Of a stretch of DNA of 64,000 nucleotides, positions 48,495 to 60,650 are shown piece after piece (position 1 is the stretch's first letter; each line of letters begins with the position of its first letter). Origin of the DNA: Nymphaea colorata (lineage: Eukaryota > Streptophyta > Magnoliopsida > Nymphaeales > Nymphaeaceae). The translations under genes and the position numbers were made by a program. Under the pieces are notes generated by a model. It did no database searches, was not told the DNA's origin, and worked only from the letters and a program-made list of their open reading frames with translations. The stretch spans positions 9,250,972 to 9,314,971 of the forward strand of contig NC_045146.1 in assembly GCF_008831285.2 (NCBI RefSeq). Reading direction: 5' to 3'.

Positions 48495-49105
48495 CTAGTA
48501 TTCTGTCCTGCACACTACTCTTCCCATTGAAGTCATGCAATACTTGAGAAGATGCATCACCGTCTGGTTCCTGCATTTTAGAAATTAAAAAGACAAACAA
48601 ATAATTAGGTTATCACCATAAAGTATTAAAATAATCAAGTATAATTAAAACAATGACATATAATATAATGAGAATGTTACACAATCAATATCTTACTTGA
48701 AACATAATCATTCCACATTGTTGAAGTAATCAGCCCAGCAACAGCTTGATACTTTTGTTTTTTTCCTTCTTGAAATGGTAGCATGAGGAGCTGGGGACTG
48801 TGTAAAGAGAGATAAGACCCTGTATTCTTACTAGACAAATTATGTCTACCAATCAAGATTAAGTGGTTAAAAAAACATGTACCTTGCTCTTCTTTTAGAT
48901 TTTGGAAAATGATTCATACTTGTTTATAGTATGTGATGATTTCTATATATGTTAAGGCTCTTTGACTGTCACTTTGCATCCTAATTTTGTGTTACTTAAC
49001 TTTGATAATGCACCAATAACAAATGAAGTAATCTGCTCACGACCTTACCTCAACGAGAAGCTGCTGTTGGGCTGCAATGGAAGCTACGGTTGGTCTGCTG
49101 GTAGC
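48495..49105 (-). CDS. Possible 3'-terminal exons of an unrecognised minus-strand gene
   Basis: A clean 57-bp phase-0 exon at 49049-49105 (acceptor ...CATTTGCAG, donor GTAAGG) encodes ATSRPTVASIAAQQQLLVE. A second candidate at about 48700-48797 lies between a TTTACACAG acceptor region and a GTAAGATATT donor, reading LPFQEGKKQKYQAVAGLITS in one frame. A last segment at about 48495-48570 can end in a stop after SSVQDRILVI. The frames can be joined, but only with a choice among nearby AG acceptors. I recognise no family and found no upstream exon, so this may be chance. Confidence 0.25.
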
Positions 49106-49109
49106 CTGC

Positions 49110-50535
49110 AAATGATAAACGACAATGGGAAAAGGGCAAGAAAAAGGAATACAGTAAAATACAGTTATCATGCTTGTTCTTGGAAAAAAAGGAAAACAAT
49201 GTTTTCACAGGCAACAAGTGATTACCACACTATTATTAGATCATTGTAGAATAAAAGCAAACATCACCACACTATTATTAGATCATTGTAGAATAAAAGG
49301 AAACATCTATAAGAATTTTTGTTTATTTAACCAAAATGAACCTCAATTAAAATCAAGAGGAGCAGGTTGCCAAACCCAATAAATGAATACAGTGGCTAGA
49401 CTTCTCATTTCAGATGGCAGCACACAGAAAAGAATACCAGTCCTTTTATGGCACTTATAAAATGCTTACTATTTATATTTGGGATATTATGTTAGGTGTG
49501 AAAAAAATACGTATTTGTACTTTCAAACTTAAAAACTCTCTTTTAACAGGAATAAAAGGCCAAGCCTTTTCGTTGTGTATCAGTTTTCGATGTAAGAAGG
49601 GAATTCCAACAGTACCACTCAAAGCCAAGTTTCTATGTTCTGTCTCGTGAAGGAGACATTTATTTTCCCTTTTAAAATGGAAAGACAGAGAAAGAGGATG
49701 GTGACAATATAATGGTCTGGTCTGCACACTTGACGCATAACAACTGCTAAAAAGAGAGAGAAAGAGAGAGGGAGAGAGAGAGAGGATGCACATTACGACA
49801 AAAAAAAAATATTTGCTTTCATTTGGTAGATAATGTAAACAATTAAGGTTATATATTACAACAAGTATTTTATATACATCAAATTGGTAAAAATGACATT
49901 CGATAAACAAGGCCTCTTCAGCTAGAGTGTACACATCGTCTCAGCCTCTGTAACAAAAACAGAGACGGCCGACTAGTATTACAGCGACATCTCAACTTGT
50001 CGAAGTTGAGTAAAATGGATCCTGTTCAAAACAGAAGTAGCCAACCAGTAAAAATGGATCTCAAACTGTTGACATGATTACAAGAGAGTTCTTGCATGAA
50101 AGTAGTCACAGAAAATGTGTGCTATTAACAAAAAAGCAGGTTTAAAAGTTGAAAAATAATTAACTTGTCAGGCGAACAAAGACTGAAAGCAAAAAACATG
50201 TTTTTTTGAAAAAAAAAAGTCAAAAATCAAAGAAATGCATGTTTTTTTCATGTTTCCCCTTTTTCATTTTTCATGTTTTTAACATTGTTTTTGGTTATGT
50301 ATACGTGTACTTTAGCTTAATGGCAACGACCATGACAAGAACAGGCCAGCTTCTGATCAAGAAGAAGGGATACTCAAACACTCAATCAAACAAGAAAAGG
50401 GATAAAGAAGTCAATGGAACTGATTGAAAGAGGTAGACAGGAGGGAAGGGAGACAAGCACAAAGCAGCAGTCTAAAAAGTGAAACAAAACAAAGATCAAG
50501 AAACAGGTGAGAGACTCTGCCTCATGCTTCCTAGT
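49110..50535. other. Intergenic
   Basis: AT-rich with a GA-rich run (49752-49785). The 153-codon minus-strand frame at 49473-49934 crosses that run and has no known match. Confidence 0.45.
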
Positions 50536-50539
50536 GCTT

Positions 50540-50737
50540 CTATCCTATGTAAATAGGAAGCCTGATGGCTATGAGGAACAGTCCAAAGAGATGATGGAGT
50601 GAACCAAAATGGAGATCCCACTGGTGTGCAGGTTTGCAAACTCCACCACTCTGTTCTGGTTGGGCAACTGAAACAGCAAGCTTGGAGTCAAGAACACAAA
50701 CAACACCGTCACCATCACCACGGGACCAGAATGCAAT
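50540..50737 (-). pseudogene. DUF3339 small membrane protein pseudogene
   Basis: The minus strand shows the ~68-residue plant DUF3339 protein: VTVLFVFLTPSLLFQLP, then NRVVEFANLHTSGISILVHS, then, in another frame, LFLIAIRLPIYIG and a stop. Members normally read VVLFVLLTPGLLFQxPG...VEFGxxxTSGxSIxVHxxI...IxxxAIGVHIYTG, two membrane helices. Damage: the expected ATG is ATT at 50735-50737, one base is missing after the Trp, and one base is missing after HSIIS so the frame ends at SLDCSS. The length without indels matches the family. Confidence 0.85.
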
Positions 50738-51651
50738 ATTCTTCTCCTCGACTCACCTTAGACCCAGAGACAGAGGAAATGCACACCTCCGAAATGAATT
50801 GCCATCCTTCACAATCTGGACGTGCATTCTCCAACCCCCGCCTCTGGCCAATCTATAGAAAAACTTCGTAACCTTAACCAGATTTTATATTCCATCTGCT
50901 CTCTCAAGAATAAAATAGTGACATGACCAACTCGTGAACCATTTTCTCTTTTTCCTTACAAAGAATCACATAGTATTCTTAAAAAAGTTAGAAAGACTCG
51001 CCCAATTCAAATGGGCCGTATTACTTTATTTATCAAGAGATTATCTTAGCAAAAGTTATAAGGATTTTTTTTAAAAATAAAAGATAAATATTCCTCAAAT
51101 AGCGGATACAGTTTACAACAATAAAACTGAAAAGGAATTAAATCTGGTGGCATGTGTATCTCCTTAGGTTATACCTGGCATCTCCATAGAATTCAAATTC
51201 AAATCTCTTGAAACCGAAATTTAACCCTTATCCTTAACACGCTCCTTCAATCTTAGCATGGTGCCAATAATGCTCAGGTTGGATCTACGCTGGTCAAATG
51301 TAGCAAAATTCAGAAGATTTGTAGGACCATCAGCCAGCTGCTCGTTTGACCTAATAAAATCCACAGCAATGTCCTTTATTTATGTGATTTCAGACAAAAT
51401 TAGCATAAGCCTTAAGATGTTTTGCCTGTAACTGGATTTGACGCCAAATATGTGGTTACTCCATAATACAGGGGCTGCACACATCTGAAACCTAACTCCT
51501 TGAGTGGAGATTAACTACTAAAAAGCACTTATTACTGATGGTAAAAAACCATGGGTAAAAGCCTGAACACCGTCAGTGATAGTTTCACTTACGAGTGAGC
51601 AGAACAATCAATAAAATGGTCACCCTCACTGACAGTATCATCAATCTGACA

Positions 51652-52470
51652 TTATTTAATCCAAAGAAGTTCAACAGTACCTCTGGCTAGAGATTTATAC
51701 TCAGCTTCAGTGCTCGACAAAGCCACTGTTTCTTGCTCTCTAAAGTACCAAGTGACAAAACTATATCCCATAAATACTACACATGCACTAGTTGTTTTTT
51801 TATCATCTACCCACTCAACCCAATCAGCGTCAGCAAATGCTTGTAACAACAATAGAGAGTTGCAGGGTTTAAACTACAACCTTTAGTCAAGAGTAACTTG
51901 TATATACCTTAAATTTTTTTTAACAATTTTACATGAACTTCTATAGGACTGCATATATTGACATGCTTTATTTATGGTGAATGAAATATCCAAATGAGTC
52001 ACGCAAGCATAATGAAGAGCATCTACTATGCTGCATCGAGAGATTGATCTTGGAATAAAAAGGCTTATTTGTGCAGTTTGGTGGATGAACTCATCGGAGT
52101 CATTTCTTCCTTTGCATTAGCCATTTGGCTCGCTAAATAACATTGCTAAGATAATTTTTCTGTCCAGGTAGAATCTCATTTCCATGATATAAAACTTCTA
52201 CTCTTAGGAAATAAGAAAAACATCCCATGTCTTTGATGAAAAGTCACCTTTTTTTAGCTCCCATATTATACTCTGAGTTACTGAACAAAGGGTACCCGTG
52301 ATGATGAATTATCAACATATACTAGAATTTTTAGACAAAAAGTGGAGCATCGGACTGAGATATCTGAAATTCATGATTAAGAGGAAACTCACTTACCTGT
52401 ATGTACCAAGCTTTCGGAGCATATTTCAACCCATAGAATGCTTTCTCAAGTTTGTAGACGTAAGAAGGAA
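51652..52470 (-). pseudogene. Copia-C RT end and RNase H
   Basis: The minus strand at about 52400-52470 gives YKLEKAFYGLKYAPKAWY, the copia RT KLxKALYGLKQAPRAWY block. About 51900-52130 gives TPM-SSTKLHK and further RT-connection text with stops. 51652-51852 gives FADADWVEWVDDKKTTSACV and SSTEAEYKSLARGTVELLW, the RNase H core with its Asp and Glu residues kept. The YVDD block is missing, so a deletion lies between the two RT pieces. Confidence 0.88.
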
Positions 52471-52659
52471 ATTGTTAATCAACATATCCATTCGACTGAA
52501 AACGACCATCGAGTCCTCCTCGAAAATTGCTTCGCCCACAACCTCTATAAATCACAAAGGCTATACGAGTGTTCTTAGCAGTTACGATAGCCTTAGATTT
52601 CAACATCTGGACTCTCTTCTCTTGGTTTTAAAGAAGATCACATAGATTTGGAGAACATG

Positions 52660-53283
52660 AGTTTCTCTACTGAAGAGCTGGTAGTAATGGAAGTTACAAA
52701 GCTTTCATAATCTTTTGGTAGACCATCCAAAGTAATCTAAACAAGGTCAGAATTTAGCAGGTTTTGGTCGGTAGTTGCTAATGTTGTGGCCAAGGACTTT
52801 ATTCGATCTAGGTAGGTAACCATGTCCGAAGACTCCTTGATAAAGTTTTTTCTAAGAAGCATGAACTATACAGGAGATTGCGGGCCACAAGATCGCTCTA
52901 TGTATTCCCAGGCATCTTGGGCTTTTTCAATGTGAAAGATCAGGTCCAAGATTTGCTCGGGAACAGTTGCCTGAATCCAACTCAATGCTGTTTGGTCGGG
53001 AAGCTCTCATTCATCATAGGCTGGAATTGGTTCTCACTATTGTTTTATTTCTCAATGGACTGACATGGTGCATGAACTTGTGCCATCAACAAACTTTAGC
53101 AACCCTTGAAATTTCATTATGGATTTGTTCTGGTCTCGCCAGAGCAAGTAGTTTGTTTTGTCTAGCTTCACTGAACCTAGACACTATAGCATCCAATTGA
53201 GTAGGATCCTCCCGAGTGCGAATTGCTGCAATAATTTCAGAACACAAGCATGACAATTTGATGTACCGCTCTAGAGCTTCAAT
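52660..53283 (-). pseudogene. Copia-C gag (UBN2-type) remnant
   Basis: Starting beside the PBS, the minus strand reads LERYIKLSCLCSEIIAAIRT and on to LKFVDGTSSCTM, then a region with YDEWELPDQTALSWIQATVP, AQDAWEYIERS and finally LDGLPKDYESFVTSITTSSS at about 52680-52740. These are typical landmarks of the plant retrotransposon gag domain. Frameshifts and stops break the frame. The hAT MITE lies immediately upstream. Confidence 0.82.
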
Positions 53284-53567
53284 TAAGGGTGGGCGCTGGG
53301 CCGGGCGGCCGGCGGGGGCCTGGGACACAGCCCGGCCCAGGCCCAGCCCGATCTGGGCCCGCTAATATTTTAAAAAAATATTTTTTATTATTTTTTAATT
53401 TAACAATATATATTTTATTATTTAAAATATAATTTATATTAAAAAAATTATAATTTAAATTTTTTTTATTATAAAGGGGCTGGGCCTGGGCCGATACCAA
53501 AATATCGGGCCCGGGTTTTGGGCCTGTCGGGCCCACCCAACCCGGCCTGGCTCGATGCCCACACCTG
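53284..53567. mobile_element. hAT MITE, 284 bp, with perfect 8-bp TSD
   Basis: The ends TAAGGGTGGGCGCTGGGCC and, reverse complemented, CAGGTGTGGGCATCGAGCC form hAT-type TIRs. Identical 8-bp flanks GCTTCAAT lie at 53276-53283 and 53568-53575. Subterminal GGGCC/GGCCC-rich arms surround a very AT-rich centre (53365-53475), so the whole unit can fold back. It encodes nothing. The exact TSD and position inside Copia-C show it arrived later. Confidence 0.93.
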
Positions 53568-53575
53568 GCTTCAAT

Positions 53576-53588
53576 GGCTTTAATACCA
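53576..53588 (-). other. Copia-C primer binding site (mutated tRNA-Met type)
   Basis: The minus strand reads TGGTATTAAAGCC; the canonical site is TGGTATCAGAGC. It abuts the LTR end at 53589 and, on its other side, the right TSD copy of the MITE with no base between. Confidence 0.8.
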
Positions 53589-53864
53589 TGAAAGGTTTTG
53601 AACCAAAAATTAAAAAAAAAAAAGCTGTAAAGAGACTCATCTAACTCAGACGAGTTATCAAGAGATTATCTTTACAAAAATTACAAGGTTGTTATAGAAA
53701 ATGAAAAGATAATTATTACTCAAATAGTGGATACTGTTTACAAAAATAAAACTGACAGGGAGTTAAATCTGGTGGCATGCGTATCTTCTTAGGTTATGCT
53801 GGATATCTCTACAAAATTCAAATTCAAATATATTGAAACCGAAACTTGATCCTTATCCTAAACA

Positions 53865-56800
53865 TTTATTAAACATTGTTGTAAAGATATTGAAAGCTCG
53901 TAATTGGCAAGATGACGTTTTCTATGCGTTGTGAAACAATTTGAAAATTTATGCACTTTTCTTCTACTCATTGTGAAGTTTGTTTCTCAGTGTGGCTAGA
54001 AGCTAGTGAAATTTGGATGCGTTTTATATGTATGTGTTATAAAAAACCCTTTCTCTTCTGTCGCAAGATGAGTTTGTTTCTTAGAAAGCTTACCTGTCAC
54101 AAGTTTTTGTTTATGGTTTTTTGTAGGATAGTCCAAGTCACAATAATTTACTTAATTCCATGCTCTACCATCATTGCCCTTTTTGTAAAAATGGAGTTTT
54201 AATTTTTCTTACTTTTTGCTCATTAGAAGAAATTTTCTCAGTGTTGCTATGAGCAATTTAAAGTCTCTAAATTTCAAAATCGCATGTTATGCTTTTTTAT
54301 TTCTACTTTTTCTACTTTAGGAATAAACATAAAGAAATTGGTAATTTCATTTGGTAGAGTCTCTTAGTATGACATAAATTGTTGAAAAGAAATGGCTCTG
54401 ATTTGAATCATTCAAAATATGTTTATTGGAATAGCGATCCAAACAAAATTGATGTAAATAAATTTATTCCAATCGGAATATAAAATTGACTATTTGATCC
54501 TTTTTTTTTGTGTATATCTTCTACCTTTTATCTATCATTATGTTATGATATAGGAAAAGGTCTTATAGAAGCCCGCTTTAGGAAGTGTTTGAAAGATGAC
54601 CTCAACACAACGAGAATGGATAATGATGGGAAAAAAGTGGAATCCAAACAAAGGGAATTGAGGCCTCAAGCAAGTCCTAAAAAAAGATAGCCGAAAGTGA
54701 AATTCCTACACCCAAAGCCAAGTAGATAGATAGCATTGCAGGGATTAATCCACCTAAGGGGAACCCCTCAGTCCCCAAGCTGGTCCAAGTGGAGCCTGGT
54801 GATTACACATATGGTTGCTCCTTCCAAAGTCCAATAAGTTATACTCATGCTTCACCGTAAGGAAGAAAACTTGCTAAAGGAGTGCATTAGACCCTAGCGA
54901 GGGTCATAGGTGGGATGAAGCCATTCGCCTTCATGAAGAGGATAGTGCATTCAGATAGGTTTGTCAATCGTGCCAAAAGCTTAACCATGGAAGCTGCAGT
55001 GAAGAGTGTATAATTTTCCTTATACACTGGCTTCATTAGGCTATCAATCCAATGAAGCAATAGCAAGAAAAAGGGTACCAAGCAAGCAAAGCAAAAGAGA
55101 GAGCACAAGAATGGATATAACAGAGCTCCTGGTGAAAGGTGCATATGAATTGAACCAATAGTAGGGCTTAATCCAATATAAATAAAATCAAACAAGGAAG
55201 GAGCTCTTTTCACCTTATCCATTGGGCTTAGCCTTGTCATTGGGGCTCTTGTTGTTTGCTTTGACATTTGACATGTTTTTTGTTTCTATAGGAAGAGCAG
55301 AGCAGGGACAGAGACTGGCGAGGGTTGACATTTTTTAGGAAGGTCATGGTAGGCAACTCATAAATGCTATTCCACATAAACTAATGATGTGGCTTTCACC
55401 ACAAACAAACCAAGAGCACCACGTCATGTTGGTAAAAAAAAAAAGATGTTATTCATGCCATTGTTGGATCCACACTACCAGCACACTTTTAGTAGGAGAG
55501 GGAACCACACCTTTCTGCCCCGGATCTCAACCCCTCCAGCTAGATGGAAAATGCCTACTTCTGAGTTGGTTACCCACATACCTTTCTCTCTTGTCATTCT
55601 CACTAGCCATAAAGAGAAATTCTACACGGGTCTGCCCCACCTGTGCTTATCAGTCGATATCAACTCGAGCAAACAGAATGAAGAAACCTAGGGCAATGCG
55701 AGACTAGCATTTTTCAATTCCTGGGCGGTCTCAATCTCTGGGCATAGAGGACTCCTCGATAACATTCAGGTAGAGACTGTCTTTCATGAGTTCTACCAGC
55801 TTTCCTACTATAATGTTTGCAATTCAAGGTTGGACATTATGTTGGGCTAGAGGCTGAGCTCTATTTGGGTGGTTAATCTGGTTAGGCTGATTTATCAAAT
55901 GTGGGGTAGGGTTTGTCTCATAAGGAAAGATCCGAGGCTAAAGGGGCGGCTTGGTAAGGAGGAGCTCTTTGAAATAACTAAGCATTGACCAAACCCCTAT
56001 TTAGCACTGAAAACAAAAAAAAGGGAAAGGTAACCAAGATTATCAATCATTTCACTTGTGCGGAAAGCTCGGAAAACAAGAGCCTTCCACTGAAGGGAGC
56101 TTCAGAAGTTGGGTAAGTAGTGGGTTCACAAAGAGTGTGTTAAGTACACTACTATGTGATTTGGCTTTGTGCAAAGCCCTATGGTGAACTTTGCAATTGT
56201 GCATTTCATGAAAAGCTGTATGTTTTGCAAGTGCATGCTTTGTCCAAAGCCCTCAGGTTGATGAGCAAACTGCAAAGAACTTGCAAAGTTAAGACTTTGC
56301 TCATGACATGCTTCACTTTGCAAGTGCATTCTTTGTGTAATGTGAAGCAAGCTTTGTGAATTCTTTGTGAAATCGTTCACAATGCTCCCATGCTTTTCGT
56401 GTGTGCTTTTTCTACAAGGACTTACGTTTCAGTGCTCAGAACATTGAGGCACAGCTCTCATCCTCATCTTTTGGCTGATTGCAGATGGATTTGGAAATGA
56501 AATGAGTGGAACTTGACCACTTAACTGAAAGTGAAAGAACTCAATCAATAAATGGAAAGGATAAGTGCTATTCAAAAGTCTAACCTACCAATTGTAGGAT
56601 GCTCATTAAATTAAGAAGAAACTAATCTTGGCCTCTATGACAATAGAATTGAAGGAGCATTTTGACATTCTTTTTGGTTGTATAGAACAATTGGACCCTC
56701 ATATTATTCATATTATGATGAGAGAGATATTAGTTGAAAATTCATATTACCCAATCTCAAAGTTATCATATCCATTGGGGGATGAGTGGAGGACGGCATG

Positions 56801-59800
56801 CTAGTCTAGGGATGGTGTATTAACATGAGTGAGAGGAAGGCCAGTGGGGACAAACAAACAAGAAGAAGGAAGCTTTCTTTGCTCCCTTCGCCAAAGGTCA
56901 GCGTGACATTGATGAATAATCACATGATATATAGCTTTCAGACTGGTTTTATCTTTATATATATATATATACAAGGACATAATCAATTTGTTTTTTGTTC
57001 ATTTGTTTTCTAGTTTTCATTAATCCAAAATTATGCATTTGATATAGGTTTAATCTAGTGAAGATTAGTAGGAAACTTATGTTTATCAAGGTTTTTAGTG
57101 ATTGAAAAATCAATGGATGAAATTAGGTCAGATTTGTGGCCAGACATCTGGAAATTTGCATGTTTGAGTGAAAATGTTATGTTATGATGTGTTACATTCC
57201 TTTTTATTGTAGAGAAAGCAAGAAGGCTTTTGGTGATATCGTCATTTCTGATGGTTTGAAAAACAACCAGATTTGCACTCTCACAGGATAAACAAGTTTT
57301 GAGGTAAGTTTATTTGGTTTCATTAGTCTACAGTTTCTAATCATTTCATTATTCGGTATCTTGAGTTCCTATTTATGCTCAATATGATTGAATTCTCTTA
57401 GTTCTTCAACCTTTTTTTCTTACCTCAGCTTGACCTTCCCTTTTATTAAGTAGTAATATAAAGCCCATCTATGAAATGAGACTTTTTATCTAGCCTATGT
57501 ATAGGCATGGGTCTGACCTTGTATTTTATTGTCTTTTATTTACTGTTGGGCTTTGCCTAAATTATTTCCTTGTATGCTTCAATGTTCCGCAACATTGTTT
57601 GCTTTTCTTTTGCAATGTCTTATTAGTGGAGCACCTCTGATTTGTTGTCTTCCACTACTACTCTACATAACAATTTCCTTTCTTTTCCTTTGCTTTTATT
57701 TGTGTCATATTAAATGCCAACACTTATCGACGAACTTTGGTTTCTCTTATAAGCATTTTTTGGTAATCTAAGTTATGTCATTTTGCTGTTTATTTGGTCA
57801 TACCTTGTTCAGAACATGGCATTAGTCAATGCACAACTAGGCAGGGTGTTGGATGAGCCATGGAGGATGAAGACAATAGTATTTGAACCTTAAAACTCTA
57901 CCATCTCTTCTTACTAGATAATGAATATTTTTACTTGTAACATACATATTTTAAATTAAGTGACTGATTAATAATGTGATCTCCTCTCTTGATTAGTAAT
58001 TTATTATCTTGAAAAATTTGCACCTTTTTTATTTAGTATTAAAGGCATAGTCTAATATATCTTGCAATGATGGGCATGGGTTGATGTTGAAGACTTGAAG
58101 TGAAGAAAAATGAATGCAAGAAAAAACATGCTCATGTCATTGAGTTGAAGGGTATAGTTTATGTAGTTGTAACACACTCTATTTCTGTTATAAATTTGTT
58201 TTGATGTGTGGAGAAAGGCAGTGTGTACAAAGAGCATACTCCTTTGTCTTCTTTGTTTTCTTTGTTTCTACATATTACCTTAGTTTTCTACAAGGATCAT
58301 TTATTGATCAATGACCCAATCATACCTTTTTCCTATTTGGTGGTGAATATTGTTTTGAGCCAAATAGAATGTTTATCATCTTGTCATAAATATTATATGC
58401 TACATATGCTTTGCTTCATTGAGATTGTAGAAATTATTGTTTGTTTTGAATGCAAAAGAATTCGAGCTTGAAGTAATATGAAGCAATAGTTAGAAACAAA
58501 GATGACACAATTAAGCATGTTGATGTCATGGAAGTTAATCAAATTCACACCAACTTCTTTCACTTCAAACATACATAGTATTGATAACATAATGATTGGA
58601 AAATGTTTGAATCTGCATTAAACCATGATGGCTTAAAATAGGTGTTGGTCTACTTTCGCAAGTAAAATCTTATTAACGCTATTGTTTGTTTTGTTCTATT
58701 GTACACTTATAGGGATTCAAGCCCATCTAAATGATAGATTGTTCGTTACTGAATGATATTGGTTGGCTGAACTATGAAGATGCATAATGTACTACTAGTT
58801 TTCATTTGGTTCTTTTTTGTTGTTTGAGTTGGTACAATTTTGTTACTATCTCAGGTTACTTCTCTTTTTATCATTACCTTCATTGTCCAAGTTTGTGAGC
58901 TTTTTAAAGTCACCTAGTATTTAAGAAAACAAATGAATAAGCCAAAGAAACACAAATAAAATGCTCAACACGGCACCCCTTAAAAGTGGACCCTATTATA
59001 CAATAAATGTTAAAGATAGTTTTAGGCACCTAAACAAGACTCGATGTTTTAAATATGATCATTCAAGCTTTACAAGTTACGCTCATATACTTGGATGAAA
59101 CTCGATTTACTAGCATAGACTTCTTTAGAGGTTGCTTGGAGCAATGGCTTTTTGATCTCCATGTACACTTGCTAATATACCTGATTGGACTACATGGTTT
59201 ACTAGTACAAGCAAGGGTGTTTATTAAGCCAAATTTGTAGTCCAGCTACGAGGCTTACCCCTAGACTTGGGCCTGATGTGTAAAACCCATAATCTGATGG
59301 CCAAGACAAATAGGTGTAGGTAATTTTAAAACATGAACGTACAGCGAAAAAAAACCAGGCTTGAATGTAATGACACCTAAGAAAAAGTGTAATAAGAACA
59401 AATACGTGCATATTTTTTTATAGCAATGCTAAATTAAGGAGTGATAAGTAATCCTAAGATCTAAATAACCATAGATAAATTCTCATTGCTTGGTCTTGAT
59501 CATGCTAACATGAGCTCAAAAAATAAATGACTAGTTGGGTTTTATCTAAGGTTCCTAGGCTACAAAAATCTGATTAAGGAATTCTAAATAGAAAGACGGA
59601 GAAAGTAATTAATCATGGATAAGCCCCATCATGGTTTACAAAACTGTGAATATCCCCAAAAGTTTTAACTCTTTCCTACAATGAGGCACATTTTAGATGC
59701 ATGGACATGGTCTTCAAGAAAGGTGCATTTTTGAAAGGAATGACTTGTCTCCATTTTGACAATGTGGTACCAAAATAGAGGGGATGGAATCCACGTGCTG

Positions 59801-60650
59801 GCATGAAGTCCGATCATTCTTGGTGCTTTTACTAGGGGTAAGTGGCCCAAGGGTTAAGCTATGCATCCTATGATCTATAATGTGTTAAGTATTCAAAAGC
59901 AAACAATTACACAAGGGTCACAATTTTGAAGAAATAAACTGCAAAGTGAAAAATTTATTAGTGCTTCAAACCCTCCAAAATCCTTTGAAATACCTTTAAA
60001 TACGTCTCTAAGAATATTTGGCCTGAGATGTCCATCTCAAAGTTGGATTAGATAACACATTCAATGGTTAGGAGATCCGTCAGCTGGTCTTCAAAGAAAA
60101 TATGGTATGTTTTATAACACTAAACATTTGTGTTGACTAGTGATTGTGTGGGCCACAAACTGATGAGGTGTAATTTAGTTAACAAATGGGAGTTAGTCTT
60201 GGATTTGCAATTGAGGATCTTGGTTGACCGAGTTACGTTCGAGTATGAATTTTTGGAATGAAAGTTATGTATAATACGGGAAGTTAGGTGTAAATTCTTG
60301 GATTTTGATCAGCGGTCGAGTCGGGTCCACCTTAAGAGGGTTGATCCAGTTTAGGGTTTGGATTTGAGGTCTGATATAATCTGGTTTAGTTTGAAGGGTT
60401 TGGGTTTAAGACTTGGGTCAGATGTCTTGATATGATCTGACTAGTTGTTAGAATTGGATAGGTGGATATGGATTAGATGTCTTACCTGATCTACTTTAGA
60501 TGTTGAATTTGGAACAGAGATCTTGTCTAATCTAGTTAACAATTTTGGGGATCTGGATCAAAGGTCTTGCTTGATATGGTTGTATTGGCATATAAGAATT
60601 TGAGAACATTGGTTTGAATCAGATTTGAATATGATCAACTAAATCAATTC
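53865..60650. other. Intergenic stretch without recognised nuclear genes
   Basis: 54550-56110 is less AT-rich than its flanks and has no TE signature; it may be organelle-derived. 56125-56370 is dense in CTTTGC/GCAAAG palindromes. 56957-56972 is a short (AT)n. Open frames up to 126 codons (54887-55267) match nothing I know. 60290-60600 is a degenerate repeat of GAT(C/A)TGGTTTAG-like pieces. Confidence 0.45.
56125..56370. repeat. Cluster of CTTTGC/GCAAAG motifs in both orientations
   Basis: Motifs such as GCTTTGTGCAAAGCCCT, GCTTTGTCCAAAGCCCT, TTGCAAGTGCATGCTTTG and TTGCAAGTGCATTCTTTG recur about every 20-40 bases on both strands, so many alternative hairpins are possible. It is a decayed palindromic minisatellite. 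Confidence 0.7.

Larger units (their letters stand above)
50935..53864 (-). mobile_element. Copia-C: internally deleted Ty1/copia element with two LTRs
   Basis: Direct repeats of about 280-300 bp at ~50935-51239 and 53589-53864 share long blocks (GGTGGCATG, GAAACCGAAA, CTTATCCT). On the minus strand both begin TGTT(A/T)AGGATAAGG. The 5' LTR (right) is followed by a PBS (TGGTATTAAAGCC, 53576-53588) and a gag remnant; RT and RNase H pieces lead to the 3' LTR after a purine tract (GATTGAAGGAGCG). Protease, integrase and much of RT are missing. The outer end of the left LTR is uncertain and no TSD was identified. Confidence 0.82.
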
